Assembly: GCA_021648845.1 (NCBI GenBank)
Contig: JAKJHY010000027.1
Location: 1-64,000, forward strand
Direction: 5' to 3'
Source of the DNA: Mycobacterium sp. MBM
GTDB lineage: Bacteria; Actinomycetota; Actinomycetes; Mycobacteriales; Mycobacteriaceae
Length of the DNA stretch: 64,000 nucleotides
Under the pieces are notes generated by a model, which saw nothing but the letters and a program-made list of their open reading frames with translations, was not told the DNA's origin and did no database searches. The translations under genes and the position numbers were made by a program. Position 1 is the stretch's first letter, and every line of letters starts with the position of its first letter. Shown piece by piece: positions 41,618 through 50,582 of the stretch.

Positions 41618-42730
41618 TCAGGTGGCGACGAGGTCGTCGGCGTGCACGACCGGGCGGCGCAGTTCCGGCGGTAGATCGCGGGTCGAACGGCCGATCATGG
41701 CGGACAGCTCGACCGCGTCGTAGGCCACCACACCGCGGGCCACGGTCTGCCCGGAGGGGGTGCGCAGTTCGACGACATCATCGCCATGGAATTTGCCGGA
41801 TAGCGCGGTGATACCGGCGGGCAACAACGAGCGCCGTCCCATGACCACGGCGTCGACCGCGCCGTCGTCCAGGGTCAGCACCCCGCTGGTCTCGGCCGCG
41901 TAGCGGACCCAGAACCGCCGCGCGGACATCCGCTCCGGGCTCGGAGCGAACACCGTGCCCACCGACGCGTCGTGCAGGGCAGCCGCGGCGTCGGCGGCGG
42001 CGGCCAGCAGCACCGGAACGCCGGCGTCCGCGGCGAGCAGGGCCGAGGACAGCTTCGAGGCCATCCCGCCGGTGCCCAGACTGCTGCCCCGCCCCGCGAT
42101 CACCCCGTCGAGGTCACCGGCGGCGGCGACCTCGGCGATGAACCGGGCCGGTTTGTCGGCGGTGGCCTTGCGCGGGTCACCGTCGTAGAGACCGTCGATA
42201 TCGGAGAGCAACACCAGCGCGTCGGCCCCCACCAGGTGCGCCACCAGCGCCGAGAGCCGGTCATTGTCACCGAACCGGATCTCGTTGGTGGCCACCGTGT
42301 CGTTCTCGTTGACGATCGCCACGGCGTGCAGTGCGCGCAGTCGGTGCAGCGTGCGCTGGGCATTGTTGTGCTGTACCCGCATCGCGATATCGTGCGCGGT
42401 CAGCAGCACCTGACCGACGGTGCGCCCATAGCGCGCGAATGCCGCGCTCCAGGCATTGACCAGTGCCACCTGCCCAACGCTGGCGGCCGCCTGTTTGGTC
42501 GCCAGGTCGGTGGGCCGCCTGCTCAATCCGAGCGGTTCGATCCCGGCGGCGATCGCCCCGGAGGACACGATCACCACATCCGAGCCGGCCTTCATCCGAC
42601 CTTCGATGGCCGCGACCAGACTGGCGAGCCGGCCCGCGTCGAAGTCACCGGCGGGTGTGGTCAGCGCGGTGGTGCCGATCTTGACGACGACACTGCGCGC
42701 CGTCCGCACCGCCTCCCGGTGCAGGCTCAC
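41618..42730 (-). CDS. proB: glutamate 5-kinase
   Basis: The 370-residue protein has an N-terminal amino acid kinase domain (RSVVVKIGTTALTTP, VSSGAIAAGIEPLGL, NENDTVATNEIRFGDND) and a C-terminal PUA domain beginning near residue 280 (SLLPAGITALSGKFHGDDVVE). It phosphorylates glutamate for proline synthesis and is normally inhibited by proline. The GTG start overlaps the obg stop by 4 bases. Confidence 0.96.
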   Translation of the reverse strand: MSLHREAVRTARSVVVKIGTTALTTPAGDFDAGRLASLVAAIEGRMKAGSDVVIVSSGAIAAGIEPLGLSRRPTDLATKQAAASVGQVALVNAWSAAFARYGRTVGQVLLTAHDIAMRVQHNNAQRTLHRLRALHAVAIVNENDTVATNEIRFGDNDRLSALVAHLVGADALVLLSDIDGLYDGDPRKATADKPARFIAEVAAAGDLDGVIAGRGSSLGTGGMASKLSSALLAADAGVPVLLAAAADAAAALHDASVGTVFAPSPERMSARRFWVRYAAETSGVLTLDDGAVDAVVMGRRSLLPAGITALSGKFHGDDVVELRTPSGQTVARGVVAYDAVELSAMIGRSTRDLPPELRRPVVHADDLVAT

Positions 42731-44175
42731 GACTCGTCCACGTCGGGCAGACGACGCTCCCGGCGGGCCGCCTTACGTTCGGCCGCGCCGACACGGTCGG
42801 TCTGTTCCAGACGCAAATCGGTTCCCCGGCCCGACATTTGGGTGTCCACGCCGGCCAGCGTCTGCGGCTCCCAGTCGAAGGTGACGTCACCGATGGTGAC
42901 GGCGCAGCCGGGCTTGGCGCCCTGCTTGAGCAACTCGTCCTCGACACCGAGGCGGGCGAGCCGGTCCCCGAGGTAGCCGACGGCCTCGTCGTTGTCGAAC
43001 GCGGTCTGGTTGATCCAGCGCTCCGGCCGGGTGCCACGCACCACGAAACCGCCTTGGCCGTCCGGGGTCACGGTGAAGCCGGTCTCGTCCACGGCGATCG
43101 GGCGGATCACGGGTCGGCGCGGCGCCACCTCCGGCTGGGCCGCACGGTAGGCCGCCACCATGTCCCACAACGCGAAGATCAGCGGGCGTAGGCCTTCCCG
43201 GCTGACCGTGGAGATCTCCAGAACGGGCCAGCCGAACTTCTCGGCGACCTCTTGGCGGACGAACTCGGCGAGCTCGCGGGCATCGGGCACGTCGATCTTG
43301 TTCAGCACCACCGCGCGGGGGCGCTCAGCCAGGTCACCGAGCGCCGAATCAGCTTGCAGCGTCGGCCGATAGGCGGCCAACTCGGCCTCCAACGCCTCGA
43401 TATCGGAGATCGGGTCACGGCCGGGTTCCATGGTGGCGCAGTCCACCACATGGACCAGCACGGCGCACCGTTCCAAATGGCGCAGGAAATCCAGGCCCAG
43501 ACCACGGCCGGCGGAGGCGCCGGGGATCAGGCCAGGCACGTCAGCGACGGTGAACGTGTGCTCCCCTGCCGACACCACGCCCAGATTGGGCACCAGGGTG
43601 GTGAACGGATAGTCGGCGATCTTGGGTTTCGCCGCGGAGATGGTCGACACCAGTGAGGATTTGCCGGCCGACGGGAAGCCGACCAGACCGACATCGGCCA
43701 CGGTCTTGAGCTCCAGTGTCAGGTCGCGGGCCTGACCCTTCTCCCCCAGCAGTGCGAAACCGGGAGCCTTGCGGGCCCGCGAGGCCAGCGCCGCATTGCC
43801 CAGCCCGCCCCGGCCACCGGCCACCGCCTCGAAACGGGTTCCCGCACCGACCAGGTCGGCGATCATCCGGCCGTCCTCGTCGAGCACCACGGTGCCGTCG
43901 GGAACCCGGACCTCCAGGTCGGCACCGATCGCACCGTCGCGATTGCTGCCCGCGCCCGGCTTGCCGGACGCCGCGACGACGTGCGGATGGAAATGGAAGT
44001 CCAGCAGGGTATGTACCTGCGGGTCCACCACCAAGACGATCGAGCCGCCGCGACCGCCATTGCCGCCGTCGGGCCCGCCGAGGGGTTTGAACTTCTCGCG
44101 GTGCACCGAGGCGCAGCCGTTCCCGCCGTTGCCGGCCTGCGCGTGGATGACGACGCGATCGACGAAACGGGGCAT
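42727..44175 (-). CDS. obg: Obg/CgtA GTPase
   Basis: The 482-residue protein has a glycine-rich Obg domain (residues 1-160, with PRFVDRVVIHAQAGNGGNG and GGPDGGNGGRGGSI), a G domain (GFPSAGKSSLVS, DVPGLIPGAS, NKIDVPDA) and a C-terminal OCT domain of about 80 residues followed by a charged tail. It is an essential GTPase for 50S assembly and stress signalling. It is third in the conserved rplU-rpmA-obg-proB order, with a hairpin between rpmA and obg. Confidence 0.97.
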   Translation of the reverse strand: MPRFVDRVVIHAQAGNGGNGCASVHREKFKPLGGPDGGNGGRGGSIVLVVDPQVHTLLDFHFHPHVVAASGKPGAGSNRDGAIGADLEVRVPDGTVVLDEDGRMIADLVGAGTRFEAVAGGRGGLGNAALASRARKAPGFALLGEKGQARDLTLELKTVADVGLVGFPSAGKSSLVSTISAAKPKIADYPFTTLVPNLGVVSAGEHTFTVADVPGLIPGASAGRGLGLDFLRHLERCAVLVHVVDCATMEPGRDPISDIEALEAELAAYRPTLQADSALGDLAERPRAVVLNKIDVPDARELAEFVRQEVAEKFGWPVLEISTVSREGLRPLIFALWDMVAAYRAAQPEVAPRRPVIRPIAVDETGFTVTPDGQGGFVVRGTRPERWINQTAFDNDEAVGYLGDRLARLGVEDELLKQGAKPGCAVTIGDVTFDWEPQTLAGVDTQMSGRGTDLRLEQTDRVGAAERKAARRERRLPDVDES

Positions 44176-44199
44176 GGGATAAGTCCTTCCGGAAAACGA

Positions 44200-44238
44200 A
44201 AGCTGCTGCGAGTTTCTTCAGAGAACCCGCAGCAGCTT
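44200..44238 (-). terminator. hairpin between rpmA and obg
   Basis: AAGCTGCTGCG (44200-44210) is a perfect complement of CGCAGCAGCTT (44228-44238) around 17 bases. On the minus strand, the direction of rpmA and obg, the stem is followed by TCGTTTTCC, a T-rich run. It could end part of the ribosomal-protein transcripts and lower obg expression. Confidence 0.65.
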
Positions 44239-44264
44239 CACGTTCGCAGAAAGTCCTCGGCTGA

Positions 44265-44531
44265 TCAGGCTTCCGAGCGCACGAGTCGGACGATGTTGAC
44301 CGTCCGGCGGCCGCGCTTGGCGCCGAATTCGACGACGCCCGGGGCCGTGGCGAACAGCGTGTCGTCGCCACCGCGGCCGACGTTCACGCCGGGATGGAAG
44401 TGAGTACCGCGCTGCCGCACCAAGATCTCGCCGGCCTTGACGACCTGACCGCCGAAGCGCTTGACGCCGAGGCGCTGGGCGGCTGAATCGCGACCGTTGC
44501 GAGAGCTGGAAGCGCCCTTCTTATGTGCCAT
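44265..44531 (-). CDS. rpmA: 50S ribosomal protein L27
   Basis: The 88-residue protein begins AHKKGASSSRNGRDSAAQRLG and contains GEILVRQRGTHFHPG, both diagnostic of L27, whose N-terminus reaches the peptidyl transferase centre. It follows rplU after 18 bases in the usual order. No N-terminal extension of the Firmicutes type is present. Confidence 0.98.
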   Translation of the reverse strand: MAHKKGASSSRNGRDSAAQRLGVKRFGGQVVKAGEILVRQRGTHFHPGVNVGRGGDDTLFATAPGVVEFGAKRGRRTVNIVRLVRSEA

Positions 44532-44549
44532 GTCTGTTCGCTCCCGTTC

Positions 44550-44873
44550 TTACTTGATTCCGGTGACCTTGAGCACCGTCAGCTGCTGACGGTGGCCCTG
44601 GCGCTTGTGATAGCCGGTCTTGTTCTTGAACTTGTGGATACGGATCTTGGGGCCCTTGGTGTGCTCCAGGATCTCGCCGGTGACGGCGACCTTGGCCAGA
44701 TCGTCGGCCGCGGTGGTCACGGTGGCACCGTTGACGACAAGGGCAACCGGCAGAGACACCGACGAACCGGGCTCGGACTCGATCTTCTCGACCTTGACAA
44801 TGTCCCCGACGGCGACCTTGTACTGCTTGCCGCCAGTCTTGACGACTGCGTACGTGGCGTTATCGGCTGCCAT
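44550..44873 (-). CDS. rplU: 50S ribosomal protein L21
   Basis: The 107-residue protein has YAVVKTGGKQYKVAVGDIV at the start and FKNKTGYHKRQGHRQ near the end, the L21 signature. ATG 44873 gives the conserved length; the upstream in-frame start adds 18 residues with no match to L21. First gene of the rplU-rpmA-obg-proB cluster. The 167-base gap to rne must hold its promoter; I could not pick out a convincing one. Confidence 0.97.
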   Translation of the reverse strand: MAADNATYAVVKTGGKQYKVAVGDIVKVEKIESEPGSSVSLPVALVVNGATVTTAADDLAKVAVTGEILEHTKGPKIRIHKFKNKTGYHKRQGHRQQLTVLKVTGIK

Positions 44874-45040
44874 CGTGGATCTACCTCTGCTTCGTTCGTC
44901 TGGGCGCGCGCACATTGGATCATGCACGTGCGGGTCTTGGGTGCGGGCCGAGCCAGCAGTTGCGGCTGCAAGCCCCGCGACAACTGGTCAAGGGTACGTG
45001 ACCAGCGGGTAGAGGGTCAAACCGGCTGCTTGCCCCTGTC

Positions 45041-47992
45041 TCAGCCGACCGGCGGGCCTGCCGGGCGGGCGGCCGCCCGCCGACGAACCCGGCCCCGGGG
45101 GGCCGCGACCGGCGGCTGCTGGGCGGTCGCTTCGCCGTCGCTGTCGGAGTCCTCGTCACCGTCACCGTCACCGGAGTCTTCATCGGAGTCGGCATCGAGG
45201 ACTTCGATCTCGTCGTCGTCCGCTTCGTCATCGTCATCGTCGAGGTCCAGGTCATCCTCATCGGATTCGTCGTCCTCGTCGGATTCGTCATCCTCATCGG
45301 ACTCGTCGGACTCGTCGCCGAAACCGCCGACGGGGGTCGCGTCCTCGGTGTCCTCGGTGTCCTCGGTGTCCTCGGCGTCTGCCGCATCGACGGTCGGCTC
45401 CTCGGTGTCGGGGCCGTCGCCCGCGCCGGGCGCGTCGTCCTCTGACCCGTGCAGCCCGGCCGCCATCGCCTTGAACATGGGGTGCTCGCCGGCCGCGTGC
45501 ACCGGCACCTTCGCCATCTGGATGTCGTCGGCGACCTCTTCGGTCTTGGCCGCCTTCTTGCCGCGCTTGCTGCGTCGACCGCCACCGGAGCCCTGATCGG
45601 ACTTGCGCCCGTTGCCGTTCCCGGACGGTGCACCCGAGTCCACCGGATCGGCGTGCAGGTGGATTCCACGGCCCGCGCAGTGCGTGCAGGTCGTGGAGAA
45701 CGCCTCGATCAAGCCGGTGCCGAGTTTCTTGCGGGTCAGCTGCACCAGGCCCAGTGAGGTCACCTCGGACACCTGGTGTCGGGTGCGGTCGCGGGCCAGC
45801 GCCTCGGTCAGACGACGCAGCACCAGGTCGCGGTTGGACTCCAGCACCATGTCGATGAAGTCGATGACGATGATCCCGCCGATATCGCGCAGCCGGAGCT
45901 GACGCACCGTCTCCTCGGCGGCCTCCAGGTTGTTGCGGGTGACCGTCTGCTCCAGGTTGCCGCCGGAGCCGGTGAACTTGCCGGTGTTGACATCGACGAC
46001 GGTCATCGCCTCGGTGCGGTCGATGACCAGCGTTCCGCCCGAGGGCAACCACACCTTGCGGTCCATCGCCTTGGCCAGCTGTTCGTCGATGCGGTGCACC
46101 GCAAACACGTCCGGGCCGTCCGGCGCGCTCGGCTCGTATTTGGTCAGCCGCGGAACAAGCTCCGGTGCAACGGCATTCACGTATTCGTTGATGGTGTTCC
46201 AGGCATCGTCGCCGGACACGATGAGGCCGGAGAAGTCCTCGTTGAACAAGTCGCGGATCACCTTGACCAGCACGTCGGGCTCTTCGTAGAGCGCGATGGC
46301 CGCGCCGGCCTTCTTCGCGGTGACCTCCGCGGCGTGCGCCTCGATCTGCGCCCAGCGCTCCTGCAAGCGGTTGACATCGGAGCGGATGTCGTCTTCCTTG
46401 ACGCCCTCGGAGGCGGTACGGATTATCACGCCGGCGCCGGCCGGGACGACCTCGCGCAGGATCTCCTTGAGCCGCTGTCGCTCGGTATCGGGCAGTTTGC
46501 GACTGATACCGGTCGACGACGCACCGGGCACGTACACCAGGTAACGGCCGGCCAGCGAGACCTGGGTGGTCAGCCGGGCCCCCTTGTGGCCGACCGGGTC
46601 CTTGCTGACCTGGACGACGACGTAGTCGCCGGGCTTGAGCGCCTGCTCGATCTTGCGCTGCGCCCCGCCCAGGCCGGCGGCCTCCCAGTTGACCTCGCCG
46701 GCGTAGAGCACGCCGTTGCGGCCGCGCCCGATATCGACGAACGCTGCCTCCATCGAGGGCAGCACGTTCTGCACGATGCCGAGGTAGATGTTGCCGACCA
46801 GTGACGCCGAAGCGGCAGAGGTCACGAAATGCTCGACCACCACGCCGTCCTCGAGAACGGCGATCTGGGTGTAGCGGGCGCCCTCGTGGGGTGGTTCGGT
46901 GCGAATCTTGTCGCGCACGATCATGGTGCGCTCGACGGCTTCGCGGCGGGCCAGGAACTCGGCCTCGCTCAGGATCGGCGGTCGCCGGCGTCCGGCGTCC
47001 CGGCCGTCACGGCGGCGCTGACGTTTGGCTTCCAACCGGGTCGAACCGGAGATGCCCTGGATCTCGTCCGGGTCGCGGCCGGCCTTCGCCGACTTCTCCC
47101 GCGGCGCCCGCTCGTGCACGACCGTGTTGGGCGGGTCATCGGGTGACGCGGCGTCCTCGGAGTCCGCAGCACCCGACTTGCGCCGTCGGCGGCGCCGACG
47201 GCGGCGGCTGCCGGCCTCCGAACCCGCCCCGTCCTCACCGTTGTCGTCGTCCTCGGAATCGCCGTCCTCGGTGTCGGCGTCCTCGGTGTCCTCGGTGTCG
47301 GCGTCGTCGGAGCCGGTCTGGTCGGCCGATTCGGACCCGGTGTCCTCACCGGGCTCGTCGTCCTCGGAGCTCTGCTCACCGCGGCCACGCCCCCGACCCC
47401 GCCGGCCGCGACGGCGCCGCCGCGCGGCCGGACGTTCGGACTGGTCGTCCTCGTCCGCGCCGTCATCGGTCTCCTCGGCGCTGTCATCGGCGTCGTCGTC
47501 ATCGTCGCGCTGGTCTGCGGCGGGAACCGGGCGCGCCTTGAACGCCGTCACCGGCTGGGGCGCCACGAACAGCGGTAGGTAGGGAGCGGGCTGGCTGCCG
47601 GGCTCGGAGGACGCCTCGTCATCCGGGGCCGGCTCGGCAGCGGGCGGTGCCTCCAGCATGAGGCGAGATTCGGGTTCCTCAACCACCGCGGCGGGTTCGG
47701 CGGGCGCGCCGGGGGCCGGCGCCTCGACCGCGGCGGTCTCGGTCACCGGGACCTCGACCGCGGACGAGGCGGCCTCGGCATTGAGCACGTCACGGACCTG
47801 CTCGGCCTGGGCCCGCTCGACCGTGGAGTGCGGACTACGCGCCCGACCGTCCAGCTCGGCCAGTGCGTCGACGATGCGCTTACTGGTGGTGCCCAGCACG
47901 CGGGCCAGCGAATGGACTCTCAGTTTCGCCGGCAGTTCCTCGCTGCTCTGGGTGCTTTCCGATAGGTCTTGGGTAGGGGCATCTTCGGCCAC
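45041..47992 (-). CDS. rne: Rne/Rng-family ribonuclease (RNase E/G)
   Basis: The 983-residue protein has a central catalytic part from about residue 340 to 820: an S1 domain (GNIYLGIVQNVLPSMEAAFVDIG), the DNase I-like motif with metal-binding aspartates in MTVVDVNTGKFTG and IIVIDFIDM, and a zinc-link TCTHCAGRG. The N-terminal 330 residues and the C-terminal 150 are disordered and very acidic, with DEDD/SED repeats and arginine clusters (nine arginines in SRRRRRRRRRKSG), as expected for the mycobacterial scaffold arms of the RNA degradosome. The GTG start has GAGGAG upstream. It is essential for rRNA processing and mRNA decay. Confidence 0.96.
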   Translation of the reverse strand: MAEDAPTQDLSESTQSSEELPAKLRVHSLARVLGTTSKRIVDALAELDGRARSPHSTVERAQAEQVRDVLNAEAASSAVEVPVTETAAVEAPAPGAPAEPAAVVEEPESRLMLEAPPAAEPAPDDEASSEPGSQPAPYLPLFVAPQPVTAFKARPVPAADQRDDDDDADDSAEETDDGADEDDQSERPAARRRRRGRRGRGRGRGEQSSEDDEPGEDTGSESADQTGSDDADTEDTEDADTEDGDSEDDDNGEDGAGSEAGSRRRRRRRRRKSGAADSEDAASPDDPPNTVVHERAPREKSAKAGRDPDEIQGISGSTRLEAKRQRRRDGRDAGRRRPPILSEAEFLARREAVERTMIVRDKIRTEPPHEGARYTQIAVLEDGVVVEHFVTSAASASLVGNIYLGIVQNVLPSMEAAFVDIGRGRNGVLYAGEVNWEAAGLGGAQRKIEQALKPGDYVVVQVSKDPVGHKGARLTTQVSLAGRYLVYVPGASSTGISRKLPDTERQRLKEILREVVPAGAGVIIRTASEGVKEDDIRSDVNRLQERWAQIEAHAAEVTAKKAGAAIALYEEPDVLVKVIRDLFNEDFSGLIVSGDDAWNTINEYVNAVAPELVPRLTKYEPSAPDGPDVFAVHRIDEQLAKAMDRKVWLPSGGTLVIDRTEAMTVVDVNTGKFTGSGGNLEQTVTRNNLEAAEETVRQLRLRDIGGIIVIDFIDMVLESNRDLVLRRLTEALARDRTRHQVSEVTSLGLVQLTRKKLGTGLIEAFSTTCTHCAGRGIHLHADPVDSGAPSGNGNGRKSDQGSGGGRRSKRGKKAAKTEEVADDIQMAKVPVHAAGEHPMFKAMAAGLHGSEDDAPGAGDGPDTEEPTVDAADAEDTEDTEDTEDATPVGGFGDESDESDEDDESDEDDESDEDDLDLDDDDDEADDDEIEVLDADSDEDSGDGDGDEDSDSDGEATAQQPPVAAPRGRVRRRAAARPAGPPVG

Positions 47993-48288
47993 GAATTCTC
48001 CTCAAGCCCCCGGGCGCGTCGTAATGACGCGGCCACGCGAGGGCTTCCGCTATGGGTCCGGGGAGCTTCTCCCGAACTTGTTATGGTCTCGCCCCGAGCG
48101 GTTCGCGAGGAACGAACTCGGCGCCTGGCTGAATGATGGCTGGACGCTCTGGCGCCGCACCGCTAACACGATGGTCGCGCTCGTCGAAGTCTTCATCCGG
48201 GTGACCGACCCCTGTGGTGGCGACGGTCTCCCGGGGCAAGTATCCCACACCGCACGCCGGAATCTGACGAAGCGGTCAGAACATGGGG
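47993..48288 (-). promoter_or_regulatory. rne upstream region (about 296 bases, non-coding)
   Basis: No gene is supported here. On the minus strand it holds the rne ribosome binding site (GAGGAG before GTG 47992) and a GATACT sequence near 48243 that could be a -10 box, which would give a 5' leader of over 200 bases. Long rne leaders are known in mycobacteria and serve feedback control by RNase E; that this applies here is inference. Confidence 0.4.
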
Positions 48289-48708
48289 TCAGGCGCCGGT
48301 CAGCTCCGGGAACCAGAGCGCGATTTCCCGGGCCGCCGACTCGGGCGAGTCGGAGCCGTGTACCAGGTTGTCCTGAGTGACAAGGGCCAGGTCACCGCGG
48401 ATGGTGCCGGGTGTCGCCTTCTCCACCGGATCGGTGCCGCCGGCGATCTGACGGAACGCGGCGATGGCACGCGGGCCCTCGACGACCGCGGCCACGACCG
48501 GCCCGGAGGTGATGAAGTCGAGCAGCGCACCGAAGAACGGTTTCCCGTCGTGCTCGGCATAGTGCTGCCGGGCCAGGTCCTCGGAGACGACCTTGAGTTC
48601 CAGAGCGGCAAACGTCAGCCCCTTGCGCTCGATCCGGCCGATGATCTCACCGATCAGGTGCCGCTGTACGCCGTCAGGCTTGATCAACACGAGGGTCCGC
48701 TCAGTCAC
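48289..48708 (-). CDS. ndk: nucleoside diphosphate kinase
   Basis: The 139-residue protein has the start TERTLVLIKPDGVQRHLIGE and the nucleotide site with DFITSGPVVAAVVEG, TIRGDLAL and the phospho-His in NLVHGSDSPESAAREI. GTG 48708 gives the usual length for mycobacterial Ndk. It balances NTP pools. It follows the DUF4233 gene after a 38-base gap on the same strand. Confidence 0.96.
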   Translation of the reverse strand: MTERTLVLIKPDGVQRHLIGEIIGRIERKGLTFAALELKVVSEDLARQHYAEHDGKPFFGALLDFITSGPVVAAVVEGPRAIAAFRQIAGGTDPVEKATPGTIRGDLALVTQDNLVHGSDSPESAAREIALWFPELTGA

Positions 48709-48746
48709 GGCGCACAGCCTACCGGGCAGTAACGAGCGGCTCGGAG

Positions 48747-49157
48747 TCAGTCCTCCTCGGGCGGCGGAGCCGACTGCTGAAACGGCAGCTGCCCGCGGTC
48801 CTGCCGGCGCTTGACCTCTGCCCGCAGGTAGATCATCAGCGCCCACACCCCGGCGAACACCACACCGATGAAGCCGATCGCACCGTGGATCAACGCGCCG
48901 CCGACGAACACCGCCTGGACGCCGAGATTCACCCAGATGATCCCCGGCCTGCCCTGCACACCGGACATCAGCACCAGCACCACCGCCATGCCGATCAGGA
49001 ACGTCGCGCTGAGCGCGGTCAACCCGCTCTCCCCCGCCGCGACGACCGGGAGCGCCAGCAGCACCACGATGGCTTCCAGGATCAGCGCGGCCGCCATGAT
49101 GCCGCGGAAACTGCGCCACGGATCCCCCGGCTGCGGGGCCTGCGGCCCGGCACTCAT
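48747..49157 (-). CDS. DUF4233 small membrane protein (Rv2446c family)
   Basis: The 136-residue protein has four hydrophobic segments (AAALILEAIVVLLALPVVA, ATFLIGMAVVLVLMSGV, IIWVNLGVQAVFVGGALIHG, FIGVVFAGVWALMIYL) and a charged C-terminus. No function is known for the family. It overlaps folC by 4 bases (ATGA) and is followed by ndk, an order conserved in actinobacteria, which suggests a link to folate or nucleotide metabolism or only to co-expression. Confidence 0.85.
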   Translation of the reverse strand: MSAGPQAPQPGDPWRSFRGIMAAALILEAIVVLLALPVVAAGESGLTALSATFLIGMAVVLVLMSGVQGRPGIIWVNLGVQAVFVGGALIHGAIGFIGVVFAGVWALMIYLRAEVKRRQDRGQLPFQQSAPPPEED

Positions 49158-50569
49158 TGCGGGTCCCGCCCGAACAGGGTCCGCGCGGCGCCCGCCGTGA
49201 CGACCGAACCGGTGATGACCATGCCGCTTCCCGAGTACCCTTCGCCGTCGTTGCCGGACTCCTCGACCAGAGCCGTGGCGGTCTCGATGGCATCGGGCAG
49301 CGCCGCGGCCGCCACCACCCGCTCGGGTCCGAAGCGTTCCTCGGCCCGCGCGGCGAGCGTCTCGACATCCAGCGCGCGCGGTGACCCGTTGTCGGTGACC
49401 ACGATCATGTCGAACGCCGGCTCCAGCGCCGCCAGGATGCCGTCGACATCCTTGTCCGCCATCACCGACACCACGCCCACCAGATAGCGGAAGTCGAACT
49501 CATCGGCCAACGCCTGGGCCAGCGCCGCCGCCCCCGCCGGGTTGTGGGCGGCGTCGATGAAGACCGTCGGCGCGCTGCGCACCCGCTCCAGCCGGCCCGG
49601 GCTGCTCGCCGCGGCAAACCCGGCGCGCACCGCGTCGACATCGAGCTGGCGATCGGCGCCGGCACCGAAGAACGCCTCCACCGCGGCCAGTGCCAGCACG
49701 GCGTTGTGCGCCTGGTGCTCACCGTGCAGCGGCAAGAACATGTCCGGATACACCCCGCCGAGACCCTGCAGGGTCAGCAGCTGGCCGCCGATGGCCACCT
49801 GGCGTTCCAGGACCGCGAACTCCGAATCCTCGCGGGCCACTGCGGCATCGGCGCGGACGGCCTCGGCCAACAACACCTCCATCGCCTCGGGTACCTGCTT
49901 GCCGATGATCGCGACGGTGTCGATCGGCACGAGGTCGTCTTCTTGTTTGGTGATGATCCCGGCCTTCTCCCCGGCGATCTCGGCGATCGTGTCACCGAGG
50001 TAGTCGGTGTGGTCCAGCCCGATCGGGGTGATCACCGCCACCGGGGCGCCGATCACATTGGTGGCATCCCAGCGACCGCCGAGCCCGGTCTCCACCACCG
50101 CCACGTCGACGGGGGCGTCGGCGAACGCGGCGAACGCCATCGCGGTGAGGACCTCGAACTTGCTCAGCTTGGGTCCCGGGGCGCCGAGCCGCCCTTCTTC
50201 GGACTGCCGGTCCACCAGCTCGATGAACGGCTCGATCTCCCGGTAGGTCTCCACGTACCGCGCCGGCGTGATCGGCTTGCCGTCGATCGAGATGCGCTCG
50301 ACCGCCGACTGCAGGTGCGGGCTGACGGTGCGCCCGGTGCGCCGGTGCAACGCGGTGAGCAATGCATCGACGATGCGCGCCACCGAGGTCTTGCCGTTGG
50401 TGCCGGCGATGTGGATCGCCGGATAGCTGCGCTGCGGTGAGCCCAGCAGTTCCAGCAGCGCGGCGATGCGCGCGGTGCTGGGCTCGATCTTGGTCTCCGG
50501 CCAGCGCTGATCGAGCAGATGCTCGACCTGTAGCAGTGCCGCGATCTCGTCCGGCGCGGGCTGGGTCAT
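49154..50569 (-). CDS. folC: folylpolyglutamate synthase
   Basis: The 471-residue protein has the Mur-ligase P-loop IHIAGTNGKTSVARIVDALL near residue 51, FEVLTAMAFAAFAD and VVETGLGGRWDATNV, LDHTDYLG, and the C-terminal FIDAAHNPAGAAAL. It adds glutamates to folates. ATG 50569 begins MTQPAPDEIAALLQVE, the usual start; the longer frame overlaps valS. It lies 13 bases downstream of valS, the usual valS-folC order. Confidence 0.95.
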   Translation of the reverse strand: MTQPAPDEIAALLQVEHLLDQRWPETKIEPSTARIAALLELLGSPQRSYPAIHIAGTNGKTSVARIVDALLTALHRRTGRTVSPHLQSAVERISIDGKPITPARYVETYREIEPFIELVDRQSEEGRLGAPGPKLSKFEVLTAMAFAAFADAPVDVAVVETGLGGRWDATNVIGAPVAVITPIGLDHTDYLGDTIAEIAGEKAGIITKQEDDLVPIDTVAIIGKQVPEAMEVLLAEAVRADAAVAREDSEFAVLERQVAIGGQLLTLQGLGGVYPDMFLPLHGEHQAHNAVLALAAVEAFFGAGADRQLDVDAVRAGFAAASSPGRLERVRSAPTVFIDAAHNPAGAAALAQALADEFDFRYLVGVVSVMADKDVDGILAALEPAFDMIVVTDNGSPRALDVETLAARAEERFGPERVVAAAALPDAIETATALVEESGNDGEGYSGSGMVITGSVVTAGAARTLFGRDPQ

Positions 50570-50582
50570 GTGCGCGCCGGAT

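Noticed and set aside
45240..45380. Short-unit repeats resembling a tandem array
   Set aside because: They are in-frame codon repeats within rne encoding acidic residues; there are no spacers as in CRISPR.
48050..48250. Possible 66-codon gene in the rne-ndk gap
   Set aside because: No ribosome binding site or recognisable sequence; the region fits an rne leader.
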